Assembly (NCBI GenBank): GCA_947625015.1
Contig: CANQMR010000009.1
Span: 1 to 64,000, forward strand
DNA: 64,000 nucleotides
Direction: 5' to 3'
Source: an uncultured Lachnospiraceae bacterium
Lineage (GTDB): Bacteria > Bacillota > Clostridia > Lachnospirales > Lachnospiraceae
A program made the position numbers and the translations under genes. Within the stretch, counting starts at the first letter, position 1; the number at the start of each line of letters is the position of its first letter. Below the pieces are notes generated by a model, which made no database searches, had not been told where the DNA came from, and worked only from the letters and a program-made list of their open reading frames with translations. This document shows, one piece after another, positions 52,297-59,727 of the stretch.

Positions 52297-52479
52297 TTAA
52301 TAAATTTTTTTGGCACTTTTGTTAATAGAGTCCCAGATGTTTTTTACCAATGCCGTAATCTGTTCCTTAAAAATTAGTACCATGGCAATTAACACCACAA
52401 TGATTAGTATAATTTCCACTACGCCCATTCCAGATTCGTCCCTCAGAAAATCTGTAATGGTTTTTTTCAGCCAGCCCAT
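52297..52479 (-). CDS. flp: Flp-type major pilin
   Basis: 60 residues from the ATG at 52479 (AAAGGAGG 8 bases upstream). A short leader GWLKKTITDFLRDESGMGVVEIILIIVVLIAMVLIFKEQI contains a type IV pilin-like processing site (G-MGVVE, Glu at position 5 of the mature part) and the hydrophobic assembly helix. The tail is a short basic stretch (KNIWDSINKSAKKIY). It lies between tadC and the DUF5702 gene, consistent with being the structural subunit of the pilus. Confidence 0.85.
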   Translation of the reverse strand: MGWLKKTITDFLRDESGMGVVEIILIIVVLIAMVLIFKEQITALVKNIWDSINKSAKKIY

Positions 52480-52497
52480 ATGCATCACCTCCTTTCC

Positions 52498-53847
52498 CTA
52501 TGCAAAACTCATAAACGCAGGAAGTATAATCATTAACATAATTACCACCAAAAGCATAATCATTGGCCCCAGCAATTTTGTTCCTGCTTCTTCCCCGTAA
52601 CGTTTTGCCAGATTCCTTCTCTCCTGCAAAGCGTTTGCCTCTTCTTGTTCCAGCGCTAACGTTAATCCCTTTGACCCTTTTTTGACGTTTTGCTCTAAAA
52701 GCGTCATCATCTTGATATAACAGGGCAGTTTAAGCCTCCGGCCCAACTGATAATATACCTGTTCCTCCGACATTCCTAATTCCATGCTGTTGTATGCTTT
52801 TTTCAGTTCGTCAATCAACGCTTTTCTGTAGTCGTCCTGACCGTATTTTTTTAACGCCTCTCTTTCTTTGTATTCTTCAATCAGCTTGGCGATAATGCTT
52901 TTCATCTGCATTCCTGCGCCGAAGAGCAAAACCACTTCATTGACAAACCAGGGATAACTTTTCTGCAACAATTCCTGTCGTTTTTTTTCATTGATTTTCA
53001 GATTTTCCTGCTCCCGTAAAAGCAGAAGGCCCGCTACTAAAAAACCTGCCAATAATACATGCCCAGACGTTATCCCGCCGGCGTCTGTTCTTGATATCTG
53101 TACGCCGTCTATGGATGTGGGCAGAATCATCTGCTGATCATACAATGCTTCTCTTTCTTTTTTTTCTATCGTTTTTTTAACCTGGTCAAACTTTTTTTCC
53201 AATGCGCTTTTTGCTTTGGGATAAATAATCAGGTCGTAGGTTTTTTCCTGATGCGTATCGCTATAGCGAAGAATGATTTTTAATTTTACCGATATTCCTT
53301 TTATCTGCTGTTCATTTGTATATCCTAAAGCAGTCAGTTCTTCCTCCGAATTACAAACTTTTCCGTCCTGTCCAACCAGACTGTACGGTTCCGGTTCCAC
53401 TTCCAGATCAAAGGGATATTGCTCGTCATCCAACGAAAAATCCAGATCGCCGGTTATATGCGTCAGCGTATTGTTACCGCCCTTCATGTGTCCGTCCAGA
53501 TAGGAAAATGCTTTTTCCATCCGCTGCTTTGTCTGTTCCTTCGTCAATTCTCTTGCCCTTAGTTCCATGCTTACCGCTTCTGTCGTCTCGCCCGCTTTAA
53601 GCATAAAACCGATCTGCTCCCCGTCTCCTCCATATCCCTCCCGGTCAATTACTATTTCCCGCGGCTCTTTGACAAACGTAAGGCACAGGCTTAACGCAGT
53701 AACGCCTGATAAGAACAGCCAGATTCCCAAATGCTGTCTGGCAAACCAGAGGACTTTCCGGTTTTTCCTGTCTTTAACGGGAACCGCCAATCCCGCCCCT
53801 ATTAAAATGAATAACGTTATCAGGATTATGCCATTGATTATTCTCAT
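52498..53847 (-). CDS. tadC: TadC-like inner-membrane platform protein
   Basis: 449 residues from the ATG at 53847, whose ATGA overlaps the tadB stop; the start in the ORF track is 10 codons too early. The C-terminal 180 residues are a type II/IV secretion F domain (LLQKSYPWFVNEVVLLFGAGMQMKSIIAKLIEEY, then EAGTKLLGPMIMLLVVIMLMIILPAFMSF). The N-terminal half holds two spans and an insert of about 190 residues with a beta-rich look (GDLDFSLDDEQYPFDLEVEPEPYS), not usual in TadC, which is generally about 320 residues. Confidence 0.85.
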   Translation of the reverse strand: MRIINGIILITLFILIGAGLAVPVKDRKNRKVLWFARQHLGIWLFLSGVTALSLCLTFVKEPREIVIDREGYGGDGEQIGFMLKAGETTEAVSMELRARELTKEQTKQRMEKAFSYLDGHMKGGNNTLTHITGDLDFSLDDEQYPFDLEVEPEPYSLVGQDGKVCNSEEELTALGYTNEQQIKGISVKLKIILRYSDTHQEKTYDLIIYPKAKSALEKKFDQVKKTIEKKEREALYDQQMILPTSIDGVQISRTDAGGITSGHVLLAGFLVAGLLLLREQENLKINEKKRQELLQKSYPWFVNEVVLLFGAGMQMKSIIAKLIEEYKEREALKKYGQDDYRKALIDELKKAYNSMELGMSEEQVYYQLGRRLKLPCYIKMMTLLEQNVKKGSKGLTLALEQEEANALQERRNLAKRYGEEAGTKLLGPMIMLLVVIMLMIILPAFMSFA

Positions 53848-54650
53848 ACCTGTATCTCCATTATTTTTCCTGCCCACAACTCAGCGATATAGATTAAAAT
53901 CAAAAAAGCCGTCATCAGCATTGCGCCCAGCGCATTATGATAAAGTACCTGCAAAAATCCCCCGTTGCTTACCCGCAAATACAAAATAATTGCATACGGC
54001 ATAATCATCATAATCTGCTCCTCCAGTTTTTTGGCGGAAATCATGGTCTCAATTTCCTGTTCAACGGAAATTTTATCTCCAATACTGGCAACTGTTTTTT
54101 GAATAATCCGAATCAAATTGCCGCCGCTTTTCTTTGCCGCCATAACCACATTTGCAAAATTCTGAATATCGTCGATTCCGCTCCGCTCTCCGAAATCCTT
54201 AAGCAGGCGTTCTAACGGAATATTCATTTTTAGACCGGACACAATAATATTCAATTCTTCAAATATAAAACATTTTTTATCATAGACCAAAGACAGATCC
54301 CTGCCGGCGGCTTCAAATGAATGTTCCAGGGAATATCCTGCATTCAGAGACGTTACCAACGCCTCAATCATGGATTTGAATTGCAGCGTTAATTCCCGTT
54401 TTTGCTTTTCGTGCTTTTGTTTTTTCAGCCTTCGGTAATCCATTATGGCAAACGGGAACAAAATCATCACCGCTTTGGCGGAATCGTAAAACAAATAGCA
54501 GATAACCGCGCCTTTCACAAACAACCTGATTATGTATTCTAACCAGTCGCTGTATTTAAAGCGGTATATTCTGTAATCTCTGTGTCTGTTTTTTTCATTT
54601 ATTCTTTTTTTCCTAAATTTCTTATTTGATTGGGTCGTTTTTTTAATCAA
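53844..54650 (-). CDS. tadB: TadB-like inner-membrane platform protein
   Basis: About 268 residues from a TTG at 54650 (GGAGGG 9 bases upstream). The ATG used in the ORF track would overlap tadA by 116 bases. A very basic N-terminus (KKTTQSNKKFRKKRINEKNRHRDYRIYRFKY) precedes spans at about 40-70 and an F domain (FKSMIEALVTSLNAGYSLEHSFEAAGRDL, FANVVMAAKKSGGNLIRIIQKT), with C-terminal spans. It forms the pilus assembly platform with TadC and receives energy from TadA. Confidence 0.85.
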   Translation of the reverse strand: MIKKTTQSNKKFRKKRINEKNRHRDYRIYRFKYSDWLEYIIRLFVKGAVICYLFYDSAKAVMILFPFAIMDYRRLKKQKHEKQKRELTLQFKSMIEALVTSLNAGYSLEHSFEAAGRDLSLVYDKKCFIFEELNIIVSGLKMNIPLERLLKDFGERSGIDDIQNFANVVMAAKKSGGNLIRIIQKTVASIGDKISVEQEIETMISAKKLEEQIMMIMPYAIILYLRVSNGGFLQVLYHNALGAMLMTAFLILIYIAELWAGKIMEIQV

Positions 54651-55878
54651 TTTTTTTATCCCTCCAGCTATTTTGTAACAATTTTTGTTTATGTAAAAGT
54701 TCTTCTTTCGGTAAAAGTTTTCCCTGCACAATACCCTTATCCTCTCCGGTCTCCTCAAATTGGAACAGTGAGTGCATTTCTATTTCTCCCTGTTTTACGC
54801 CCAATATCTCGCTGATTTCTAAAACGCGCCTGCTGTTATCCCTCAACCTGCCTAAATGGACTACGATATCGATAGCCGCAGCAATCTGTTGCCGGATTGC
54901 CAAAATCGGCATATCATATCCCATCAAAATCATTGTCTCTAATCTCAGCATCATATCTTTTGCACAATTTCCATGTCCTGTACTGATACTGCCATCATGG
55001 CCGGTCAACATACTGTTGGCCATGTCCATGGCTGCGGAGTCCCTTACCTCCCCTACAATAATTCTATCCGGCCGCATCCTGAGCGCCGCTTTAATTAACT
55101 GAGACATTGTAATCTCATTTTCCCCTTCCACATTCGCATTGCGGGTTTCGAGCCGCACCAAATTGGGAATCCCTTCTATCCGCAATTCTGCCGAATCTTC
55201 TATGGTAATCACCCGCTCTTCCGACGGAATATAATTGCTCAGAACATTTAAAAATGTGGTTTTCCCACTGCCGGTACCCCCGCTGATAAAAATGTTATAC
55301 TTTGCCTGTACCAGTTTCTGTAAAAATTCAGCCGCCTCCGCTGTAATGGAATTTATCTCTATTAATTTTTTCATTGTAAAAAATTCTCTGGGAAACTTAC
55401 GGATAGTCATCACAGCGCCGTTCAACGCTACCGGCGGCAGCACCACATTTACCCGCGAACCGTCCGAAAGTCTCGCATCCACAATAGGCACGCTTTCGTT
55501 TACTATCCGATTGCAGCTACCGACAATCTGCTGTATTACATTTCTTAACCGTTCCTCTGTGGCAAACGCTACCGGCACCTGCTTCAGCTTTCCGGCTTTT
55601 TCAATAAAAATATGGCTTTTTCCGTTAATCATAATCTCGGAAATATCTTCGTCTTCCAGCAATTCGGATAACACATCCAGTTTCCGCAGGGCATTAAACA
55701 ATTCTTTTTTTAACGTCCTTTTTTCTGCAATAGACAGACAAGTTTCCCTGCCTCTTTGTAACACTGCTGCTTCAATCAGATCTTGTATCTCCGCGTCTGT
55801 CAGGTCGTTACCGTAATCCAGTTCCTCCATCAGTTTTTCATGTAGTTTTTGTTTTTCCTGTTCCAGCCAATCCGTCAA
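54643..55878 (-). CDS. tadA: TadA/CpaF-type pilus assembly ATPase
   Basis: 411 residues. It starts at a TTG with GGAGG 9 bases upstream, inside the stop region of tadZ. The secretion ATPase motifs are in order: Walker A FISGGTGSGKTTFLNVL, Asp box ITIEDSAEL, Walker B LRMRPDRIIVGEVRDSAAMDM, His box TGHDGSISTGHGN. The CpaF-type N-terminal domain (LLEDEDISEIMINGKSHIFIEKAGK) is present. The hexamer powers pilin polymerisation and possibly retraction. Confidence 0.94.
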   Translation of the reverse strand: MTDWLEQEKQKLHEKLMEELDYGNDLTDAEIQDLIEAAVLQRGRETCLSIAEKRTLKKELFNALRKLDVLSELLEDEDISEIMINGKSHIFIEKAGKLKQVPVAFATEERLRNVIQQIVGSCNRIVNESVPIVDARLSDGSRVNVVLPPVALNGAVMTIRKFPREFFTMKKLIEINSITAEAAEFLQKLVQAKYNIFISGGTGSGKTTFLNVLSNYIPSEERVITIEDSAELRIEGIPNLVRLETRNANVEGENEITMSQLIKAALRMRPDRIIVGEVRDSAAMDMANSMLTGHDGSISTGHGNCAKDMMLRLETMILMGYDMPILAIRQQIAAAIDIVVHLGRLRDNSRRVLEISEILGVKQGEIEMHSLFQFEETGEDKGIVQGKLLPKEELLHKQKLLQNSWRDKKID

Positions 55879-55879
55879 C

Positions 55880-56803
55880 CTATTTTTCCTCCAGAAAATG
55901 TTTCATGATCCCTTCCACCTCGTTCCGGTTACTCATATTGATAAAGTCAATCTGCCGCGCTATGACGTCGTCGCAATACATGGCGAGCATTTCCTCAAAA
56001 TTCTTTTTCTTAATCATGGAAATCTCTCCCTTTAAATAGGGAACCAAGACATGGTCAAACAGGGATAAAATCCTAAAATCTGCCAATACGCCCGTCCCTA
56101 TATCAAAAACAGCGCCGGTATGCTCACACTTTGGCAGAACTTCCATAAGCCATTCCATGTCTGCATATTCCATCTGTCTTGTGTCAAAAAGAGACCTGCC
56201 GGAATCAATAACGCCATTACTGCTTTCTATAATCGATAACAACTTATCTTCCTGCCGCTCTTTAACATGGTAGAAAAAATCCCTGCTTTCTGTCCCGCCG
56301 CTTAATCCTTCCCCGGAAAACGAACTGTAATCCTCCATACCTATATAAATCCATCTTCCGTACTTTTCCTGTTGAACGATTTCTAACGCCAGCGTTGTTT
56401 TCCCGCATCTGCCCACCGGAGAATAAATGGCAATTACCGGTTTTCTAAATCCGTTGGTCTTTGCCATACCGGCTATCATTTCCTCTAACATTTTCCCAAT
56501 CGCTTTTGCACTCTGATACCGGTAAATTTCATAAAATCCTAATTCATGCTTCTCTGTCTCCTGCCGGCCGGACAACCACAAAAAAGATAACGGCTTATAT
56601 GTGCCCTGCAACTGTCTCAGCTCTTCCTGATTGGTGCCTGCTACAATATCTAACTGCCCTTTATCAAGATATGAACTCAACACCTGCCTGTCAGTAAACG
56701 CCGCCGTCAGCCAATTTCCTTTGCCATACCGCCCAAGATAAGCCGACAGCATCTGTACATATTCCTGTTCTTCATCGAGTATTCCGATTTTTACCATATG
56801 CAT
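55880..56803 (-). CDS. tadZ: TadZ/CpaE-like localisation ATPase
   Basis: 307 residues. An N-terminal receiver-like domain (residues of about 1-105, IGILDEEQEYVQMLSAYLGRYG) lacks the obvious phospho-Asp setting. It is followed by a MinD/ParA-like domain with Walker A VIAIYSPVGRCGKTTLALEI. The later MinD motifs look degenerate (MEDYSSFSGEGLSG). TadZ proteins place the pilus machine at a site in the cell. Located between tadV and tadA. AGGAAAGG precedes the ATG. Confidence 0.82.
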   Translation of the reverse strand: MHMVKIGILDEEQEYVQMLSAYLGRYGKGNWLTAAFTDRQVLSSYLDKGQLDIVAGTNQEELRQLQGTYKPLSFLWLSGRQETEKHELGFYEIYRYQSAKAIGKMLEEMIAGMAKTNGFRKPVIAIYSPVGRCGKTTLALEIVQQEKYGRWIYIGMEDYSSFSGEGLSGGTESRDFFYHVKERQEDKLLSIIESSNGVIDSGRSLFDTRQMEYADMEWLMEVLPKCEHTGAVFDIGTGVLADFRILSLFDHVLVPYLKGEISMIKKKNFEEMLAMYCDDVIARQIDFINMSNRNEVEGIMKHFLEEK

Positions 56804-56827
56804 ATATTCGTACCTTTCCTTTTGTTT

Positions 56828-57277
56828 TTACCGCAGGAGTCTGCATAACTGCGCTATTGCGGCCGCCATTGCAATGGGAACGGAAAAATGTATAGTTTCT
56901 TTTTTTATATATACAGGCCGCTTCCTTAAAGCCCGCATCCCCATACGCAATAGCGAAATTGCCGCTCCGGCAAAAAACGACATGATTATAATGGATATAA
57001 TATTTTCCGGAAAAAATACCGCCAATACCGTTAGCAGTTTAATGTCTCCCGCACCCAGTCCCTTTATGACAAATAAAAAAAACAGACTGATTACGACGAC
57101 AACCGCTTTTTTAATACAATACAAAACATCTGATCTCCCTCCTTCTATCCCTGTACAGAACAATCCCAAAATAAATCCGGCGCCGGTTAACAGATTTGCT
57201 ATTTTTCCTTTTTTTATATCCATATAGACAGCCGAACCCAGCAACACAAACGCAATTCCTGATTTTATATAAATCAT
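56828..57277 (-). CDS. tadV: TadV/CpaA-type prepilin peptidase (A24 family)
   Basis: 149 residues with four or five spans. The two catalytic aspartates are in AVYMDIKKGKIANL (Asp20) and the GxGD motif in KGLGAGDIKLL. The short form lacks the N-methyltransferase domain of PilD. It cleaves leaders of Flp and the TadE-like pseudopilins. First gene of the operon, with AGGAGGTG 4 bases before the ATG and a good promoter about 55 bases upstream. Confidence 0.92.
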   Translation of the reverse strand: MIYIKSGIAFVLLGSAVYMDIKKGKIANLLTGAGFILGLFCTGIEGGRSDVLYCIKKAVVVVISLFFLFVIKGLGAGDIKLLTVLAVFFPENIISIIIMSFFAGAAISLLRMGMRALRKRPVYIKKETIHFSVPIAMAAAIAQLCRLLR

Positions 57278-57330
57278 ATTTCACCTCCTCCGCTTTGCCG
57301 GAATGAATAAATCCTGACTTATTTTTTGCC

Positions 57331-57359
57331 ATTATAATGTGCGGTTTTTTCCCTGTCTA
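57331..57359 (-). promoter_or_regulatory. Sigma-A promoter of the Tad operon
   Basis: On the minus strand TAGACA and TATAAT are separated by 17 bases, about 55 bases upstream of tadV. Further upstream, CGCATTTCAAAAT (57392) and ATATTTGAAATGCG (57434) form an inverted repeat around a 29-base spacer, a possible operator. The rest of the 57278-57612 gap is AT-rich without an ORF. Confidence 0.75.
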
Positions 57360-57612
57360 CGATTTTGAACGAAATATAAGAATAAAGTTTTCGCATTTCA
57401 AAATGAGCGATTTTTTTTGAACTCCCCGGTAAAATATTTGAAATGCGTGACATGATTTTCTGAAACAAACGACAAATTTATTAAACGAATGACATAATTT
57501 ATATTCTTCTGAAAAAATTTTTTTCATATGAATATATTTCCAATTCCTGTCCTATAATTAAATAGAGGAAAACCCGTTTACCTTTTCATACATAAAAAGA
57601 AAGGAGGCCGCT

Positions 57613-57864
57613 ATGCGCACGAATTCATCAGGCACCCACACCGGTCTGCGGCACAAAAAAAAGAACCGTCCCGCACAGGAAATTACGGTGACCGATCCTA
57701 CCCTGTTAGATGATTTGGGAAATGTTAAAAAAGATATCGACACGATTTTACTACATCTCAATTACCAGACGGATCCGGATTTAATCGACTCCTACGCATA
57801 CCAGTTAAAAAGCGCCTATATGCGGTACAAATTCCTGCTCCGTCAGATTCAAAAAGCGCAATAA
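57613..57864 (+). CDS. DUF2508 (YaaL-like) protein
   Basis: 83 residues with AAAGGAGG 7 bases upstream. The basic N-terminal 25 residues precede a helical part (LLDDLGNVKKDIDTILLHLNYQTDPDLIDSYAYQLKSAYMRYKFLLRQIQ) that matches the DUF2508/YaaL pattern (YVTDPDLID..IYQLKAAE.RY..LL). In Bacillus this small gene neighbours recR and bofA; here it is alone between convergent and divergent minus-strand operons. The function is not established. Confidence 0.8.
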   Translation: MRTNSSGTHTGLRHKKKNRPAQEITVTDPTLLDDLGNVKKDIDTILLHLNYQTDPDLIDSYAYQLKSAYMRYKFLLRQIQKAQ

Positions 57865-57899
57865 AAAACCGGTTCAACGAACAGATGTCGCTGAACCGG
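57863..57899 (-). terminator. Terminator of the hybrid histidine kinase gene
   Basis: On the minus strand CCGGTTCA pairs with TGAACCGG across a 15-base loop, followed by TTTTTTATT. It lies just past the kinase stop and may also end the convergent DUF2508 transcript, although the plus-strand T-run is poor. Confidence 0.75.
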
Positions 57900-57918
57900 C
57901 AAATTATTGCGGAACCGT

Positions 57919-59727
57919 TTAATCCTCTTTGTCTACATATTTGTTAAGCGTCTCTACCACGTCATTCAGATTATAAGGCTTTGCAATGTAGTCGTCTAAC
58001 TTGGCCTCTAAGATACGCTCCTTATCCCCAAACATCGCCCGGGCCGTAACGGCGATAATCGGAAGACGCTTTCTGTTCTCCTGCAATTCGATAGCCCGAA
58101 TCTCCTGGGTGGCTGCCAAGCCGTCCATAACCGGCATCTGCACATCGAAAAGCGCAGCCTGATATTCCTTCTGCCGGAACAGCTCTACCGCCTTCTCCCC
58201 GTTCTCTGCGATATCGTACGAATATCCCGCCATACCTAGCAGCTTGCCAATTACCTGCTGGTTTACCGGCTCATCTTCCGCTACCAAAATTCTTGCTCTG
58301 GAGTGGCCTGCTAAAGAGAATACTGCCGGATCTTCTGATTCTTCCGCATTGGTATCTTCCTCTGCCTCATCCGCCGGCTTAATCAGCTTAAGCGGTACCT
58401 CTACGATAAAGGTGGAACCCAGTCCCTCCTTACTCTGCACAGTAATCGTGCCGCCCATAAGCTCCACTATCTGCTTGGTAATTACCAGACCCAGACCGGA
58501 ACCGCCATATTTACGGGTATCTGAAGCGTCTACCTGGGAAAACCGGATAAACAGCTTGCTTCTGTCCTCATCCGCAATACCGATACCGGTATCTGCAACC
58601 GCAATCCGGAGCTTTACCTTATCCAGCATATCGTCAAGACAGGCCACCTTAACCCGGACGCCGCCCTCCGTCGTAAACTTAATGGCATTGGAAAGCAGAC
58701 AGTTTAACACCTGCTGGATTCTCTGGCCGTCGCCCCGTACCAGCGCGGGTATGTTGGCGCCAAAAGTACAATCCAGGGAAATGCCCTTGCTGGTAGCAAT
58801 CGGCACCTGCGCAGCCACCGTCTCTTCAATGGCAGCCTTTAAGTCAAAGTTCTCTTCCCTTAAGTTATATTTCCCGGCTTCCAGCTTGGAAATATCCAGA
58901 ATGTCATTAATCAGCCGTAGCAGATTATCGGCGCAGTTCTTGGCGGTCGTTAAGTTATCCCTGTGATCCGCCTGTAAATCCTCGGCCATAAGGGTAAGCT
59001 GTAACATACCCAAAATTCCGTTAATCGGCGTACGAATCTCATGCGACATATTCGCCAGAAATTCAGACTGGGTTTTATAGGCCGCATTTGCATTCTTGAT
59101 GGCTGCGGACAATTTATCCTCCGTCTCCTTCTGCTCGGTAATATCAATAACCACCATGTTGATATAATCACTTTCCGATTTGTACATAACCGTATTGAAT
59201 ACCTTATTCAGCTTTTCCATGGTAATCTCTACCGTCAAAAGCTCGCCCTGCTTGGTGCCGGAATTATTATAAGCCTCAAACCATGCGCTGATATCCTGTA
59301 ACACCTCTACCCGGCTGTCAGAGATGACCTTGCCGTAATAATCCGAAATATCCAGATCAAACAATTTTCCGAAAGTCTCGTTGGCGTCGGCAATCTTATA
59401 CCCCATATTTCTTCCGGTCTGCGCGTCCCGAAGAATCTGCGCCTGCGCAAAACCAACCGGCAGATTCAAAAACAGCCGTTTGTACTTGTCGCTCTTCACT
59501 GTGGATTCCTTTTCCTCATCAGCGATAAATTTGAACATGGCGGCGCCTATCACCACAGCTAATATAATGATTACTACCGATACGGCTATCATGGTCCCCT
59601 TTACCTGCGCGCCCTGGTCCAGCTTGCCGAAGATAATAAAATCACCCACGATTGTCACCGCCATCAGCAGCAAAATCAGTACGGCGTACACTATCTTCAG
59701 CGTTATCCCTCCATCATTTTTCTTCAT
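57919..59727 (-). CDS. Hybrid histidine kinase (PAS, HisKA, HATPase, receiver)
   Basis: 602 residues from the ATG at 59727 (GGGAGG 9 bases upstream). Two spans (about 12-34 and 42-66) with almost no external loop, a PAS domain (about 80-200, ending VIDITEQKETEDKL), the H-box (FLANMSHEIRTPINGILGMLQ), HATPase (SNAIKFTTEGG, then KYGGSGLGLVITKQIV) and a receiver domain with Asp in AALFDVQMPVMDGLAA. No output domain, so it should pass phosphate to an Hpt or a separate regulator. It overlaps the yfhO gene end by 14 bases, implying coupling. Confidence 0.93.
   Translation of the reverse strand: MKKNDGGITLKIVYAVLILLLMAVTIVGDFIIFGKLDQGAQVKGTMIAVSVVIIILAVVIGAAMFKFIADEEKESTVKSDKYKRLFLNLPVGFAQAQILRDAQTGRNMGYKIADANETFGKLFDLDISDYYGKVISDSRVEVLQDISAWFEAYNNSGTKQGELLTVEITMEKLNKVFNTVMYKSESDYINMVVIDITEQKETEDKLSAAIKNANAAYKTQSEFLANMSHEIRTPINGILGMLQLTLMAEDLQADHRDNLTTAKNCADNLLRLINDILDISKLEAGKYNLREENFDLKAAIEETVAAQVPIATSKGISLDCTFGANIPALVRGDGQRIQQVLNCLLSNAIKFTTEGGVRVKVACLDDMLDKVKLRIAVADTGIGIADEDRSKLFIRFSQVDASDTRKYGGSGLGLVITKQIVELMGGTITVQSKEGLGSTFIVEVPLKLIKPADEAEEDTNAEESEDPAVFSLAGHSRARILVAEDEPVNQQVIGKLLGMAGYSYDIAENGEKAVELFRQKEYQAALFDVQMPVMDGLAATQEIRAIELQENRKRLPIIAVTARAMFGDKERILEAKLDDYIAKPYNLNDVVETLNKYVDKED

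Noticed and set aside
55235-55816. 193-residue plus-strand ORF
   Set aside because: Antisense to tadA, which is certain from its Walker motifs; no independent support.
58244-58966. 240-residue plus-strand ORF
   Set aside because: It is antisense to the HATPase region of the hybrid kinase, is rich in Ser and Leu, has no ribosome site and matches no family; a shadow ORF.
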